From: DATJCV01 sp963707665
Lineage (GTDB): Bacteria > Pseudomonadota > Gammaproteobacteria > Burkholderiales > Burkholderiaceae_D
Assembly (NCBI GenBank): GCA_963707665.1
Contig: CAVPQU010000011.1
Coordinates: 124,001 to 188,000 of the forward strand
DNA length: 64,000 nt
Reading direction: 5' to 3'
The position numbers and the translations under genes are program-made. The notes below the pieces were generated by a model. It was given only the letters and a program-made list of their open reading frames with translations, had not been told where the DNA came from and searched no databases. This document shows, in pieces, positions 37,481-45,295 of this stretch (position 1 is its first letter; every line of letters begins with the position of its first letter).

Positions 37481-37501
37481 AAAGGCGAACGTACGTACGC
37501 T
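37481..37501 (+). repeat. Remnant of the AAAGGCG...ACGTACGCT repeat
   Basis: Twenty-one bases that match 51704-51724 with two mismatches (AAAGGCGAACGTACGT versus AAAGGCGACCGCACGT, then ACGCT in both). It suggests a decayed copy of the CTTACTTTCTTTG-type element in the phaB-phaR gap. Confidence 0.45.
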
Positions 37502-37552
37502 TTTTTGCCGATCGACTGACATTGTGCTGCGGCGCAATAACTGGATCCTCTG

Positions 37553-38107
37553 ATGAACAGTGCAAAGAAAATTTCTGAACGCATGATCAAGAAGTACCCG
37601 AACCGTCGTTTGTACGATACTCAGACCAGTTCCTACATCACGCTCGCAGACGTTAAACAGCTGGTGCTCGATAACGAAGAGTTCACCGTAGTCGACGCCA
37701 AAAGCAATGAAGACCTGACGCGCAGCATCCTTTTGCAAATCATCCTGGAAGAGGAAGCCAGCGGCACGCCGATGTTTTCCAGCGCCGCGCTGTCGCAGAT
37801 CATCCGCTACTACGGCCATGCGATGCAGGGCATGATGGGTTCCTACCTGGAGAAAAATATCCAGGCCTTCATCGATATCCAGAACAAGCTGGCGGAAAAT
37901 TCGAAAGGCTTGTACGAAGGCAAGCCGTTCAGTCCGGAAATGTGGACCCAGTTCATGAACGTGCAGGGGCCGATGATGCAAGGCATGATGACGAATTACA
38001 TCGACCAGAGTAAAAATCTGTTTATCCAGATGCAGGAGCAGATGCAAAACCAGACCAAGCACATGTTCGGCGCCTTCCCATTTCCACCGATGGACAAGGG
38101 AAAATAG
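37553..38107 (+). CDS. phaR: Polyhydroxyalkanoate synthesis repressor PhaR
   Basis: 184 residues. The N-terminal PHB/PHA DNA-binding domain is clear: RMIKKYPNRRLYDTQTSSYI then TLADVKQLVLDNEEFTVVDA and LTRSILLQIILEEE. The C-terminal part is Met/Gln-rich (MQGMMTNYIDQSKNLFIQMQ), as in other PhaR proteins that bind PHB granules. PhaR represses phasin genes and itself until granules titrate it. It probably has its own promoter in the 190-bp gap after phaB. Confidence 0.95.
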   Translation: MNSAKKISERMIKKYPNRRLYDTQTSSYITLADVKQLVLDNEEFTVVDAKSNEDLTRSILLQIILEEEASGTPMFSSAALSQIIRYYGHAMQGMMGSYLEKNIQAFIDIQNKLAENSKGLYEGKPFSPEMWTQFMNVQGPMMQGMMTNYIDQSKNLFIQMQEQMQNQTKHMFGAFPFPPMDKGK

Positions 38108-38218
38108 CCAGGCACCGGGTCGCGCCGCCAGCCGCCGCCACCCATCGCGGCGGCCATCGACGGCAAGGGGACGGGTACAACGGGTACAATAGCGGCTTCG
38201 CTTTTGTGCCCATTTTTT

Positions 38219-39583
38219 ATGCCTGACGCTTCCCAAACCGCACCCAAAGTAGGCTTCGTTTCGCTCGGCTGCCCCAAGGCGCTGGTCGATTCCGAGCAGA
38301 TCCTGACCCAGCTGCGCGCGGAAGGCTACGAAACCGCCAGTTCCTATGACGGTGCCGACCTGGTGATTGTCAATACCTGCGGCTTCATCGACGCCGCGGT
38401 GCAGGAGTCGCTGGACGCGATCGGCGAGGCGTTGCACGAGAACGGCAAGGTGATCGTCACCGGCTGCCTCGGTGCCAAGAAAGATGCCGCCGGCAACGAC
38501 ATCATTCATCAAGTCCATCCAAAAGTACTGGCGGTGACCGGGCCGCATGCGCTGACTGAGGTAATGGATGCGGTGCATGTCCATTTACCGAAGCTGCATG
38601 ACCCGTTTCTCGACCTGTTGCCGCCGCAGGGCATCAAGCTGACGCCGAAGCATTTTGCCTATCTGAAGATTTCCGAAGGCTGCAACCACCGTTGCAGCTT
38701 TTGCATCATCCCGTCGATGCGCGGCGACCTGGTATCGCGCCCGATCGCCGACGTCATGCTGGAAGCGGAAAACCTGTTCAAGGCCGGCGTCAAGGAACTG
38801 CTGGTGATTTCGCAGGACACCAGCGCCTACGGCGTCGACATCAAATTCCGCACCGGTTTCTGGAACGGCAAGCCGGTCAAGACCCACATGACGCAACTGG
38901 TGACGGCGCTGGGTGAACTGGCTGCGCACTACGGCGCCTGGGTGCGCCTGCACTACGTGTATCCGTATCCGCACGTCGATCAGATCATTCCGCTGATGGC
39001 CGAAGGCAAGGTGCTGCCATATCTGGATGTGCCGTTGCAGCACGCGCATCCGGATGTACTGAAGCGGATGAAGCGACCCGCCAGCGGCGAAAAGAATATC
39101 GAACGCATCCGTGCCTGGCGCGCGCTGTGTCCGGACATCACGATCCGCTCCACCTTCATCGCCGGTTTTCCAGGCGAAACCGAGGCCGAGTTCGAATACC
39201 TGCTGGATTTTCTGAAGGAAGCGGAAATCGACCGCCTCGGCTGCTTCGCCTATTCGCCGGTCGAGGGCGCCACCGCCAATCTGCTGCCCGACCCGGTGCC
39301 GGAAGAGTTGCGCGAAGAACGGCGCGGCCGCGTGATGCAACTGCAGGAAGAAATTTCGAAGAAGCGCCTGCAGGCCAAAGTCGGCAAGACCATCCGCGTC
39401 TTGATCGATGAACTGGAGCGCGGCGGCAATGCGATCGGGCGCTCTGCCGCCGATGCACCGGAAATCGATGGCGTGGTGTACGTGAAGGCGCCGTACGAGC
39501 CGCACCGCAAGCTGGCGGTCGGCGATTTTGTCGAGGTCGAGGTGACCGCTGCCGACGCGCACGATCTGTGGGCCGCGGCATGA
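38219..39583 (+). CDS. rimO: Ribosomal protein S12 methylthiotransferase RimO
   Basis: 454 residues from the ATG at 38219; in-frame upstream codons lack support. The N-terminal UPF0004 domain starts KVGFVSLGCPKALVDSEQIL. The radical-SAM cluster CNHRCSFC has Cys155, Cys159 and Cys162. The second cluster cysteines lie in SLGCPKA, VNTCGFID and VTGCLGA. A TRAM domain ends the protein (GKTIRVLIDELERGG onward). RimO adds a methylthio group to Asp88/89 of ribosomal protein S12. The following small gene overlaps its stop. Confidence 0.96.
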   Translation: MPDASQTAPKVGFVSLGCPKALVDSEQILTQLRAEGYETASSYDGADLVIVNTCGFIDAAVQESLDAIGEALHENGKVIVTGCLGAKKDAAGNDIIHQVHPKVLAVTGPHALTEVMDAVHVHLPKLHDPFLDLLPPQGIKLTPKHFAYLKISEGCNHRCSFCIIPSMRGDLVSRPIADVMLEAENLFKAGVKELLVISQDTSAYGVDIKFRTGFWNGKPVKTHMTQLVTALGELAAHYGAWVRLHYVYPYPHVDQIIPLMAEGKVLPYLDVPLQHAHPDVLKRMKRPASGEKNIERIRAWRALCPDITIRSTFIAGFPGETEAEFEYLLDFLKEAEIDRLGCFAYSPVEGATANLLPDPVPEELREERRGRVMQLQEEISKKRLQAKVGKTIRVLIDELERGGNAIGRSAADAPEIDGVVYVKAPYEPHRKLAVGDFVEVEVTAADAHDLWAAA

Positions 39584-40056
39584 TGCGTGCGCTGTGCCTG
39601 GGCCTGCTCCTGAGCGGGGCGGCCGCGACGGCAAGCGGCCAGCAGGCTGCCGCGCCGGCGAGCGAGGCACCATCGGCGATGGAGAAGCTATTTGCCAGTG
39701 CTCCGGTGTTTCGGGGCGAACTGGGCGAGCTCGCCATCCAGGCCAGCCTGCGCCAGAAGGAAGACATGCGCGAAGGACTGGAAGGCGAATACTTCGTGTT
39801 TGGCCGCTCGCAGAAAGTCTTGCTGGCCGGCGAATTCGACCGCAACGGCGCGATCTTCCTGGAAGAGTCCGAAAATGGCCAGAACGTGTCCGGCCAGTGG
39901 GAGGGCAATTTCGACGGCGATACCTTCAAGGGCGTCTGGTCGTCGTTCGACGGTACGGTCGAGAAGCCGTTCAAGCTGAAGCTGCTGCTGCTCAAGACCA
40001 CAGCCGTGCCGAAAAAGCCGGCCGCGCGACCGCTGCTACCTGCGGCCAGGCCCTGA
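39580..40056 (+). CDS. Small secreted protein of unknown function
   Basis: 158 residues from the ATG at 39580, overlapping the rimO stop (ATGATG; 39583 is also possible). A signal peptide is clear (ALCLGLLLSGAAATASGQ, likely cleaved near there). The mature part has FRGELGELAIQASLRQKEDM, LEGEYFVFGRSQKVLLAGEF and EESENGQNVSGQWEGNFDGD. It is beta-rich and reminiscent of periplasmic proteins that report a small lipocalin-like fold, but I recognise no family. Translational coupling to rimO is likely. Confidence 0.7.
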   Translation: MMRALCLGLLLSGAAATASGQQAAAPASEAPSAMEKLFASAPVFRGELGELAIQASLRQKEDMREGLEGEYFVFGRSQKVLLAGEFDRNGAIFLEESENGQNVSGQWEGNFDGDTFKGVWSSFDGTVEKPFKLKLLLLKTTAVPKKPAARPLLPAARP

Positions 40057-40126
40057 GCCCGGCGTCCGTATAAGGATTGCGGCGCGGTCGCCACGATCAC
40101 CACGAATCCTGTTACCGGAGGTAGAC

Positions 40127-41300
40127 GTGAGTTCGAAACAATCCCCGCAAACCGCATTGATCCACAGCGATTACACGCCGCCGGCCGGCTTTGGCGCCTT
40201 GCAGCCGGCGATTCACCATGCCTCCACCGTGCTGTTTGCCAATGTCGCGGCGCTACGTTCGCGCAACTGGCAGGACAAATCCGGCTATACCTATGGCCTG
40301 CATGGCACACCCACCTCCTTCACGCTGGAAGCGCGGCTGGCCGCACTGGAGGATGGCACGCATTGCATTCTGGCGCCAAGCGGGCTGGCGGCGATCGCGA
40401 TGGTGGACTTGGCGTTGCTGAAAAGCGGCGACGACGTGCTGCTGCCCGACAATGTGTACAACCCGAACCGCGAACTGGGTAACTGGCTCTCCAAGGATTT
40501 TGGAATCAGCGCACGGTATTACGATCCACTGATCGGCGCCGGCATTGCCGAGCTGATCCAGCCGAATACGCGCCTGATCTGGACCGAGGCGCCCGGTTCG
40601 GTAACCATGGAAGTGCCGGATATCCCGGCCATCTGCCGCGTCGCGCATGAGCATGGCACGCTGGTCGCGCTCGACAATACCTGGTCGGCCGGGATCGCCT
40701 TTCGCGCCTTCCAGCATGGCGTCGATATCGTCATGCAGGCACTGACCAAATACCAGTCGGGCGGCTCCGACGTGCTGATGGGCGCGATCATCACGCGCGA
40801 TACCGAATTGCATCACCGCATCGAGCGCGCGCATATGCGGCTTGGTTTTGGGATCGGCATGGACGATGCCTATCTGGTGCTGCGCAGCTTGTCGACCATG
40901 TCCTTGCGCTTTGAAGCACACGACGCCGCTGCATTGAAAGTGGCGGCATGGCTGAAGAGCCGGCCCGAAATCGCCAAGATACTGCACCCGGCATTTGCCG
41001 ATTGTCCCGGCCATGATATCTGGAAGCGCGACTTCACCGGTGCCGGTGGCCTGTTTTCCGTGATCTTCAATCCGACCTACGCCGAGCAGCAGACCGATCG
41101 TTTCGTCGACAGCCCTAAAGTTGTTCAAGATCGGCTTCAGCTGGGGCGGGGCGCACAGCCTGTGCGTGCCGTACCGGATGGCGGGCATGCGCCAGAATTG
41201 GCACGAGCCGGGCCAACTGGTGCGTTTCTACATCGGGCTGGAAGACCCGGACGACTTGATAGCGGATATCGAACAGGCGTTCTCTGCCCTCGGCAGTTGA
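40127..41300 (+). CDS. metC: Cystathionine beta-lyase-type PLP enzyme, one frame break
   Basis: About 390 residues from the GTG at 40127 after GGAGG. Family motifs: IHHASTVLF, YTYGLHGTPTSFTLEARLAA, APSGLAAIAMVDLALL (PLP phosphate and Gly-rich), LVALDNTWSAGIAF, and the PLP lysine in DIVMQALTKYQSGGSDVLMG. At about 41114 one extra base shifts the frame; the true end LKLFKIGFSWGGAHSLCVPY then WHEPGQLVRFYIGLEDPDDL continues to TGA at 41298-41300. It cleaves cystathionine to homocysteine in methionine synthesis; other trans-sulfuration activities are possible, so the symbol is tentative. Confidence 0.82.
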
Positions 41301-41374
41301 AGGTCGTCCGCCGCCGGCATCCTTGGGAGCTGAGCAGGGCTGCCATGCGACCGCCATAGTGCTGTTAAAATGAT

Positions 41375-41436
41375 GGAGTATGCCGTAAATTCTGATTATT
41401 GGCGCCAGGAATAAGAGGCTGATATCAGGAGTATGT
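41375..41436 (+). repeat. GGAGTATRTG pair, copy D (53-bp spacing)
   Basis: GGAGTATG at 41375 and GGAGTATG at 41428, exactly 53 bp apart. GGAAT at 41408 and ATAT at 41422 are at the same offsets as in copy A. It lies in a convergent gap, 74 bp past the PLP lyase stop and 33 bp from the stop of the MFS gene. Confidence 0.72.
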
Positions 41437-41469
41437 GAGCGACAACGGGTGCGGCTAGCTCCTGATGGG

Positions 41470-42918
41470 TCACTGCGATTCCGCTGGGTCCATCTCTTCC
41501 TTCGCAAGCACGGGAATCTCCGACGACAATTGGGCGAAGATCCATGCGGTCGCCGCGGTGATGATGCCGACGCAGAGAAAAGTCGCATGGAAGGCCGGCA
41601 ACGTATTGGTTTCGGTGACGCGCGGCAGCAGTGTGGTGAATGCTGCCAGGATGGCGCCCGCGACCGTGACGCCCAGGCTCATCGACAGCATCTGCACCAG
41701 CGAGAACAGGCTGTTGCCGCTGCTGGCGCCGCCGCTGCCGAGGTCCTTCAGGGTGAGCGTGTTCATGGCGGTGAACTGGATCGAATTGACGCCACCGAAG
41801 ATGGCCAGCTGCAGCAGCCGCAACCATAGCGGGTGATGGGCGCTGGTCAGCGAGAAGCTCGCCATCATCAGGCCGACCAGTACGGTATTGGTGATCAATA
41901 CGCGCCGGTAGCCGTGGCGCATGATGAGCCGGGTCACGATTCTCTTCGACAGCATCCCGGTCGCCGCGACCGGCAGCATCATCAGGCCGGCTTCGAGCGC
42001 CGAATAACCGAGGCTCAACTGCAGCAGCAGCGGAATCAGGTAGGGCATCGCGCCGCTGCCGATCCGTGCAAACAAGTTGCCCAGCAAGCCGACGCTGAAG
42101 GTGTGGATCTTGAACAGGTCGAGCGAGAACAGCGGCTGCGCGATGCGGGTGGCGTGCAGTCCGTAGGCCGCGAAGCAGCCCAGGCTCAGGATCAGCAGCA
42201 CCAGCACCACCGCGCGTTGCAGGCCGAGGTCGGCGATGCCGTCGAGCGAAACGGTCAGCGCCACCATGCCGACCGCGAGCAGCAGATAGCCCGGCAGATC
42301 GAAGGGGGCCGTGGCCGGATTGCGGGCGTCGGGCATGTACCTGCTGGTGGCGATGCAGCCGGCGATGCCGACCGGCACGTTGATCAGGAAGATCCAGTGC
42401 CAGGAGGCGACATGCACCAGCCAGCCGCCCAGCGTCGGCCCGATCAGCGGGCCGACCATGCCGGGAATCGCCACGAACGACAGCGCCGACAAATAGCGTT
42501 CGCCGGTGAAGAAACGCAGCACGGCGAGCCGCCCGACCGGCAGCAGCATGGCGCCGCCGACGCCCTGCACCACACGATAAGCCACCAGCTGCGTCAGCGT
42601 CTGGGCGCTGGCGCACAGGACCGAGCCGACCGTGAACACCAGGATCGCGCTGAAGAACACGCGCTTGGTGCCGAGCTTGTCGGCCAGCCAGCCGGAGACC
42701 GGGATCATGATCGCCATCGTCAGCGAATACGCGATCACGACGCCCTGCATGCGCCACGGCGCCTCGCCCAAGCTGCGCGCCATCGCCGGCAGCGCAGTGT
42801 TGACGATGGTGGAATCCAGCGTCTGCATGAAAAACCCCGTGGCTGCCAGCCACAGCATGATCTTCAGTGCACGCTCGGATGGCTGGGAGACGACGACTGG
42901 GCTGATGGTTTCTGGCAT
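41470..42918 (-). CDS. MFS transporter, DHA2 family (EmrB/MdtD-like drug exporter)
   Basis: 482 residues, about 14 hydrophobic segments. Typical DHA2 motifs: FFMQTLDSTIVNTALPAMAR (TM1), GWLADKLGTKRVFFSAILVF (motif A), and RVVQGVGGAMLLPVGRLAVL (motif B with the Arg). It exports lipophilic toxicants in exchange for protons. The substrate is unknown. VF530 and a small membrane protein precede it on the same strand. No regulator gene adjoins it. Confidence 0.92.
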   Translation of the reverse strand: MPETISPVVVSQPSERALKIMLWLAATGFFMQTLDSTIVNTALPAMARSLGEAPWRMQGVVIAYSLTMAIMIPVSGWLADKLGTKRVFFSAILVFTVGSVLCASAQTLTQLVAYRVVQGVGGAMLLPVGRLAVLRFFTGERYLSALSFVAIPGMVGPLIGPTLGGWLVHVASWHWIFLINVPVGIAGCIATSRYMPDARNPATAPFDLPGYLLLAVGMVALTVSLDGIADLGLQRAVVLVLLILSLGCFAAYGLHATRIAQPLFSLDLFKIHTFSVGLLGNLFARIGSGAMPYLIPLLLQLSLGYSALEAGLMMLPVAATGMLSKRIVTRLIMRHGYRRVLITNTVLVGLMMASFSLTSAHHPLWLRLLQLAIFGGVNSIQFTAMNTLTLKDLGSGGASSGNSLFSLVQMLSMSLGVTVAGAILAAFTTLLPRVTETNTLPAFHATFLCVGIITAATAWIFAQLSSEIPVLAKEEMDPAESQ

Positions 42919-43000
42919 TGGGGGCGAAGCGCAATCGAAAAGCGGAGCGGCACGGTTTATGGCTGCTGGCGAGGACGGTCACGCAGATCGTCGGCGTGGC

Positions 43001-43270
43001 TTAAGCGTCGATTCTTTCCGGCTTGCGTGGCGCCTCCTGGTTGCGGTGTTTGCGGTCGATATAGATTTGTTCCACCCGGCTTCTGGCCCACGGCGTCTTG
43101 CGCAGGAAGGTCAGGCTCGACTTGATGCTGGGGTCGCTTTTGAAGCAGCGGATATCGACCATGCGCGCCAGGCCGTCCCAACCATGGAGTCCAACCAGTT
43201 CGGTCAGCAGTGCTTCCAGCGTCACGCCTTGCAATGGATTGTTCGGTGCGGGACTTGTGCATGATTTCAC
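43001..43270 (-). CDS. VF530-family DNA-binding-like protein (DUF2132)
   Basis: 89 residues. The full family signature is visible: NNPLQGVTLEALLTELVGLH, GWDGLARMVDIRCFKSDPSI and KSSLTFLRKTPWARSRVEQI. Structures of the Vibrio member VF530 show a helical bundle, and DNA binding has been proposed; the cellular role is unknown. The ATG overlaps the stop of the upstream small membrane gene (4 bp). Confidence 0.9.
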   Translation of the reverse strand: MKSCTSPAPNNPLQGVTLEALLTELVGLHGWDGLARMVDIRCFKSDPSIKSSLTFLRKTPWARSRVEQIYIDRKHRNQEAPRKPERIDA

Positions 43271-43629
43271 TCTGGCATTGGTTTGTTGTTGTTCAGGTCA
43301 ACCAGCCCGCGGATCAGCCGGTAGGCCTTCCACACCCAGGCGGCGGCCAGGATCGGAATGCCGATCACGACGCCGATAATGGTGAAAATGCAGATCCAGC
43401 CGATCGCGCTCCACACCAGGAACCACCAGAACGAGCGAATCTGCCAGCTGTGGTGGCTGTAGACGAAGGTGCCGGCCGTTTCCGGACGTTTGACGTAGCT
43501 GATGATCAGCGGGATGAACGAAAACAGGCCCATCGAAAACACCAGGCTGGCGGCGTGAAAGATATACAGCCACCAGGCTAAATTTTTTCGGGATTCGAGG
43601 TAGGGGTCGAATACGAGCTCCTGTGTCAT
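43267..43629 (-). CDS. DUF4870-like small membrane protein
   Basis: 120 residues from the ATG at 43629. Three hydrophobic segments: NLAWWLYIFHAASLVFSMGL then FSFIPLIISYV, SFWWFLVWSAIGWICIFTII, and GVVIGIPILAAAWVWKAYRL. The layout fits the DUF4870/Tic20-like group of small membrane proteins found next to unrelated genes. It is coupled to VF530 by a 4-bp overlap. No function is assigned. Confidence 0.75.
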   Translation of the reverse strand: MTQELVFDPYLESRKNLAWWLYIFHAASLVFSMGLFSFIPLIISYVKRPETAGTFVYSHHSWQIRSFWWFLVWSAIGWICIFTIIGVVIGIPILAAAWVWKAYRLIRGLVDLNNNKPMPE

Positions 43630-43693
43630 GACTTTCCTTGAAGATGGATACGATGGATAGGATATCGGAGAAATGGCGCCCGCCGCAGTGAAT

Positions 43694-45295
43694 TCAAGGC
43701 CGGACCGGCTGCGTCGCGGCCATTGCCGCCGCTGGCGTTGCCGTCCAGCCACCGCCCAGTGCCTTGATCAGCAGTACGCTGGCGGCCAGGCGCCGGTTCA
43801 GGATACCCAGCGCGGCATTTTCGCTGGCCAGGGCGGTGGCTTGCACCGTCACCACATTCAGGTAGCTGACGGTGCCGGCCCGGTACTGGTTGATGGTCAG
43901 CAGCACCGATTGCCGCGCCAGCTGCAGCGCTTCATCCTGGACTTGCGCTTCTTGCTCCAGGATGCGTAGCGCTGCCAGATTGTCTTCCACTTCGCCGAAG
44001 CCGCCCAACACTGTTTGCCGGTAGAGCGCTACATCGGCGTCATAGGCGGCGATCGCGGCATCGGTTTGGGCGCGCCGCAGACCGCCATCGAACAAGGTTT
44101 GCGCCAGCGCCGGGCCGAGCGCCCAGATGCGGTTTGGCAGCGTCAGCCAGTTGGCGAAACTGCTGCTCTGGAAGCCAAGCGAAGCCGAGAGCGTCAGATC
44201 CGGGAAATACGCCGCTTTGGCGACGCCGATCTGCGCGTTGGCGGCCGCCATGCGGCGTTCGGCGCCGGCGACGTCGGGTCGCCGTTCCAGCAGCGCCGAC
44301 GGTACGCCGAGCGGGATTGCCGGCATCACGGCGACCAGCGGCGCACGCGGAATCGAAAAAGTCGAGGCCGGCTGGCCGACCAGCAGCGCGATCGCATGCT
44401 CCAGTTGCGCACGCTGCACGCCGACGTCCAGCGCCTGCGCCTGCGTGGTTTTCAGTTGCGTCTGCGCCTGGATCACATCGGCCTTGGCGACGATCCCGAC
44501 CGCGTACTGGTTCTGCGTCAGCTGCAGGGACCTTTGATAGGCGGCGAGGGTGTCGTCCAGCAGTTTTTGCTGCGCATCCAGCACCCGCAGTTGCAGGTAG
44601 TCTTGTGCCAGTTGCGCCTGCGCGCTGAGGCGCGCCGCCTGCAGATCGGCGGCGCTGGCCTGGGCGCTGGCCCGGTTCGCCTCGACCGTGCGCCGCACCC
44701 GGCCCCACAGGTCGGCTTCCCAGCTGGCGTCGAGCGCCAGGGAATAATTATTGAGCGGACCGCCCGCACGAGCGTTGGCGGCCGTGGCCGTGGCCGCGCC
44801 CGCGCCCGTAGCCGTCGCTGTCCTGGCGTTGACGCCGGCGGACGAACGACTGGTGTCGACGCTGGCCGAGACAGTCGGGAACAGACCGGCGCGCGCCGAT
44901 TGCACCAGCGCCTGCGCCTGCCTGAACTGCGCTGCAGCCTGGGCTAATGTCTGGTTCGAAATATCGACTTGCTCCTCCAGCGAATTCAGCAGCGGGTCAC
45001 CGAACATTTCCCACCATTTGCCGCGCAATTCGTGGTCGCTTGGTTGCGCGGCTTTCCAGCCTTGCGTTTCCTTGAACGCGGCCGGCGTGGCGACGTCCGG
45101 GCGGACGTAATCGGGGCCGGCGGCGCAGGCGCCGAGCAGCAGGCAGGCCGCGAGCGGTATCCATGGAGACAGTCGATTTAAAGCGATTCGTCGTTCCCGC
45201 GCAGGCGGGAACCCAGTGGCTTTAACGACGCTAGGTTCCCGCCTGCGCGGGAACGACAAGTAATGGGGTGTTTTCACGGATTTGCTCAATTTCAT
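43694..45295 (-). CDS. Efflux outer-membrane lipoprotein (OprM/NodT family), REP palindromes inside the leader
   Basis: 533 residues from the ATG at 45295, which overlaps the stop of the RND pump gene (ATGA). The mature protein starts after the lipobox LLLGAC at AAGPDYVRPDV, and two outer-membrane-efflux domains follow (YSLALDASWEADLWGRVRRT, SALLERRPDVAGAERRMAAA). It is the TolC-like channel of the pump. Odd: codons about 13-36 of the leader consist of two inverted REP palindromes (45190-45257), placing PRRREP...FPPARERR before LNRLSPWIPLAACLLLGAC. The frame stays open through them, but a start inside the repeat cannot be ruled out. Confidence 0.85.
   Translation of the reverse strand: MKLSKSVKTPHYLSFPRRREPSVVKATGFPPARERRIALNRLSPWIPLAACLLLGACAAGPDYVRPDVATPAAFKETQGWKAAQPSDHELRGKWWEMFGDPLLNSLEEQVDISNQTLAQAAAQFRQAQALVQSARAGLFPTVSASVDTSRSSAGVNARTATATGAGAATATAANARAGGPLNNYSLALDASWEADLWGRVRRTVEANRASAQASAADLQAARLSAQAQLAQDYLQLRVLDAQQKLLDDTLAAYQRSLQLTQNQYAVGIVAKADVIQAQTQLKTTQAQALDVGVQRAQLEHAIALLVGQPASTFSIPRAPLVAVMPAIPLGVPSALLERRPDVAGAERRMAAANAQIGVAKAAYFPDLTLSASLGFQSSSFANWLTLPNRIWALGPALAQTLFDGGLRRAQTDAAIAAYDADVALYRQTVLGGFGEVEDNLAALRILEQEAQVQDEALQLARQSVLLTINQYRAGTVSYLNVVTVQATALASENAALGILNRRLAASVLLIKALGGGWTATPAAAMAATQPVRP
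45190..45257. repeat. Inverted pair of REP palindromes inside the efflux lipoprotein leader
   Basis: GTCGTTCCCGCGCAGGCGGG (45190-45213 with AACC) and GGTTCCCGCCTGCGCGGGAA (45234-45257 with CGAC), facing each other 20 bp apart. They lie between the ATG of the outer-membrane lipoprotein and its hydrophobic signal segment. Confidence 0.8.
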
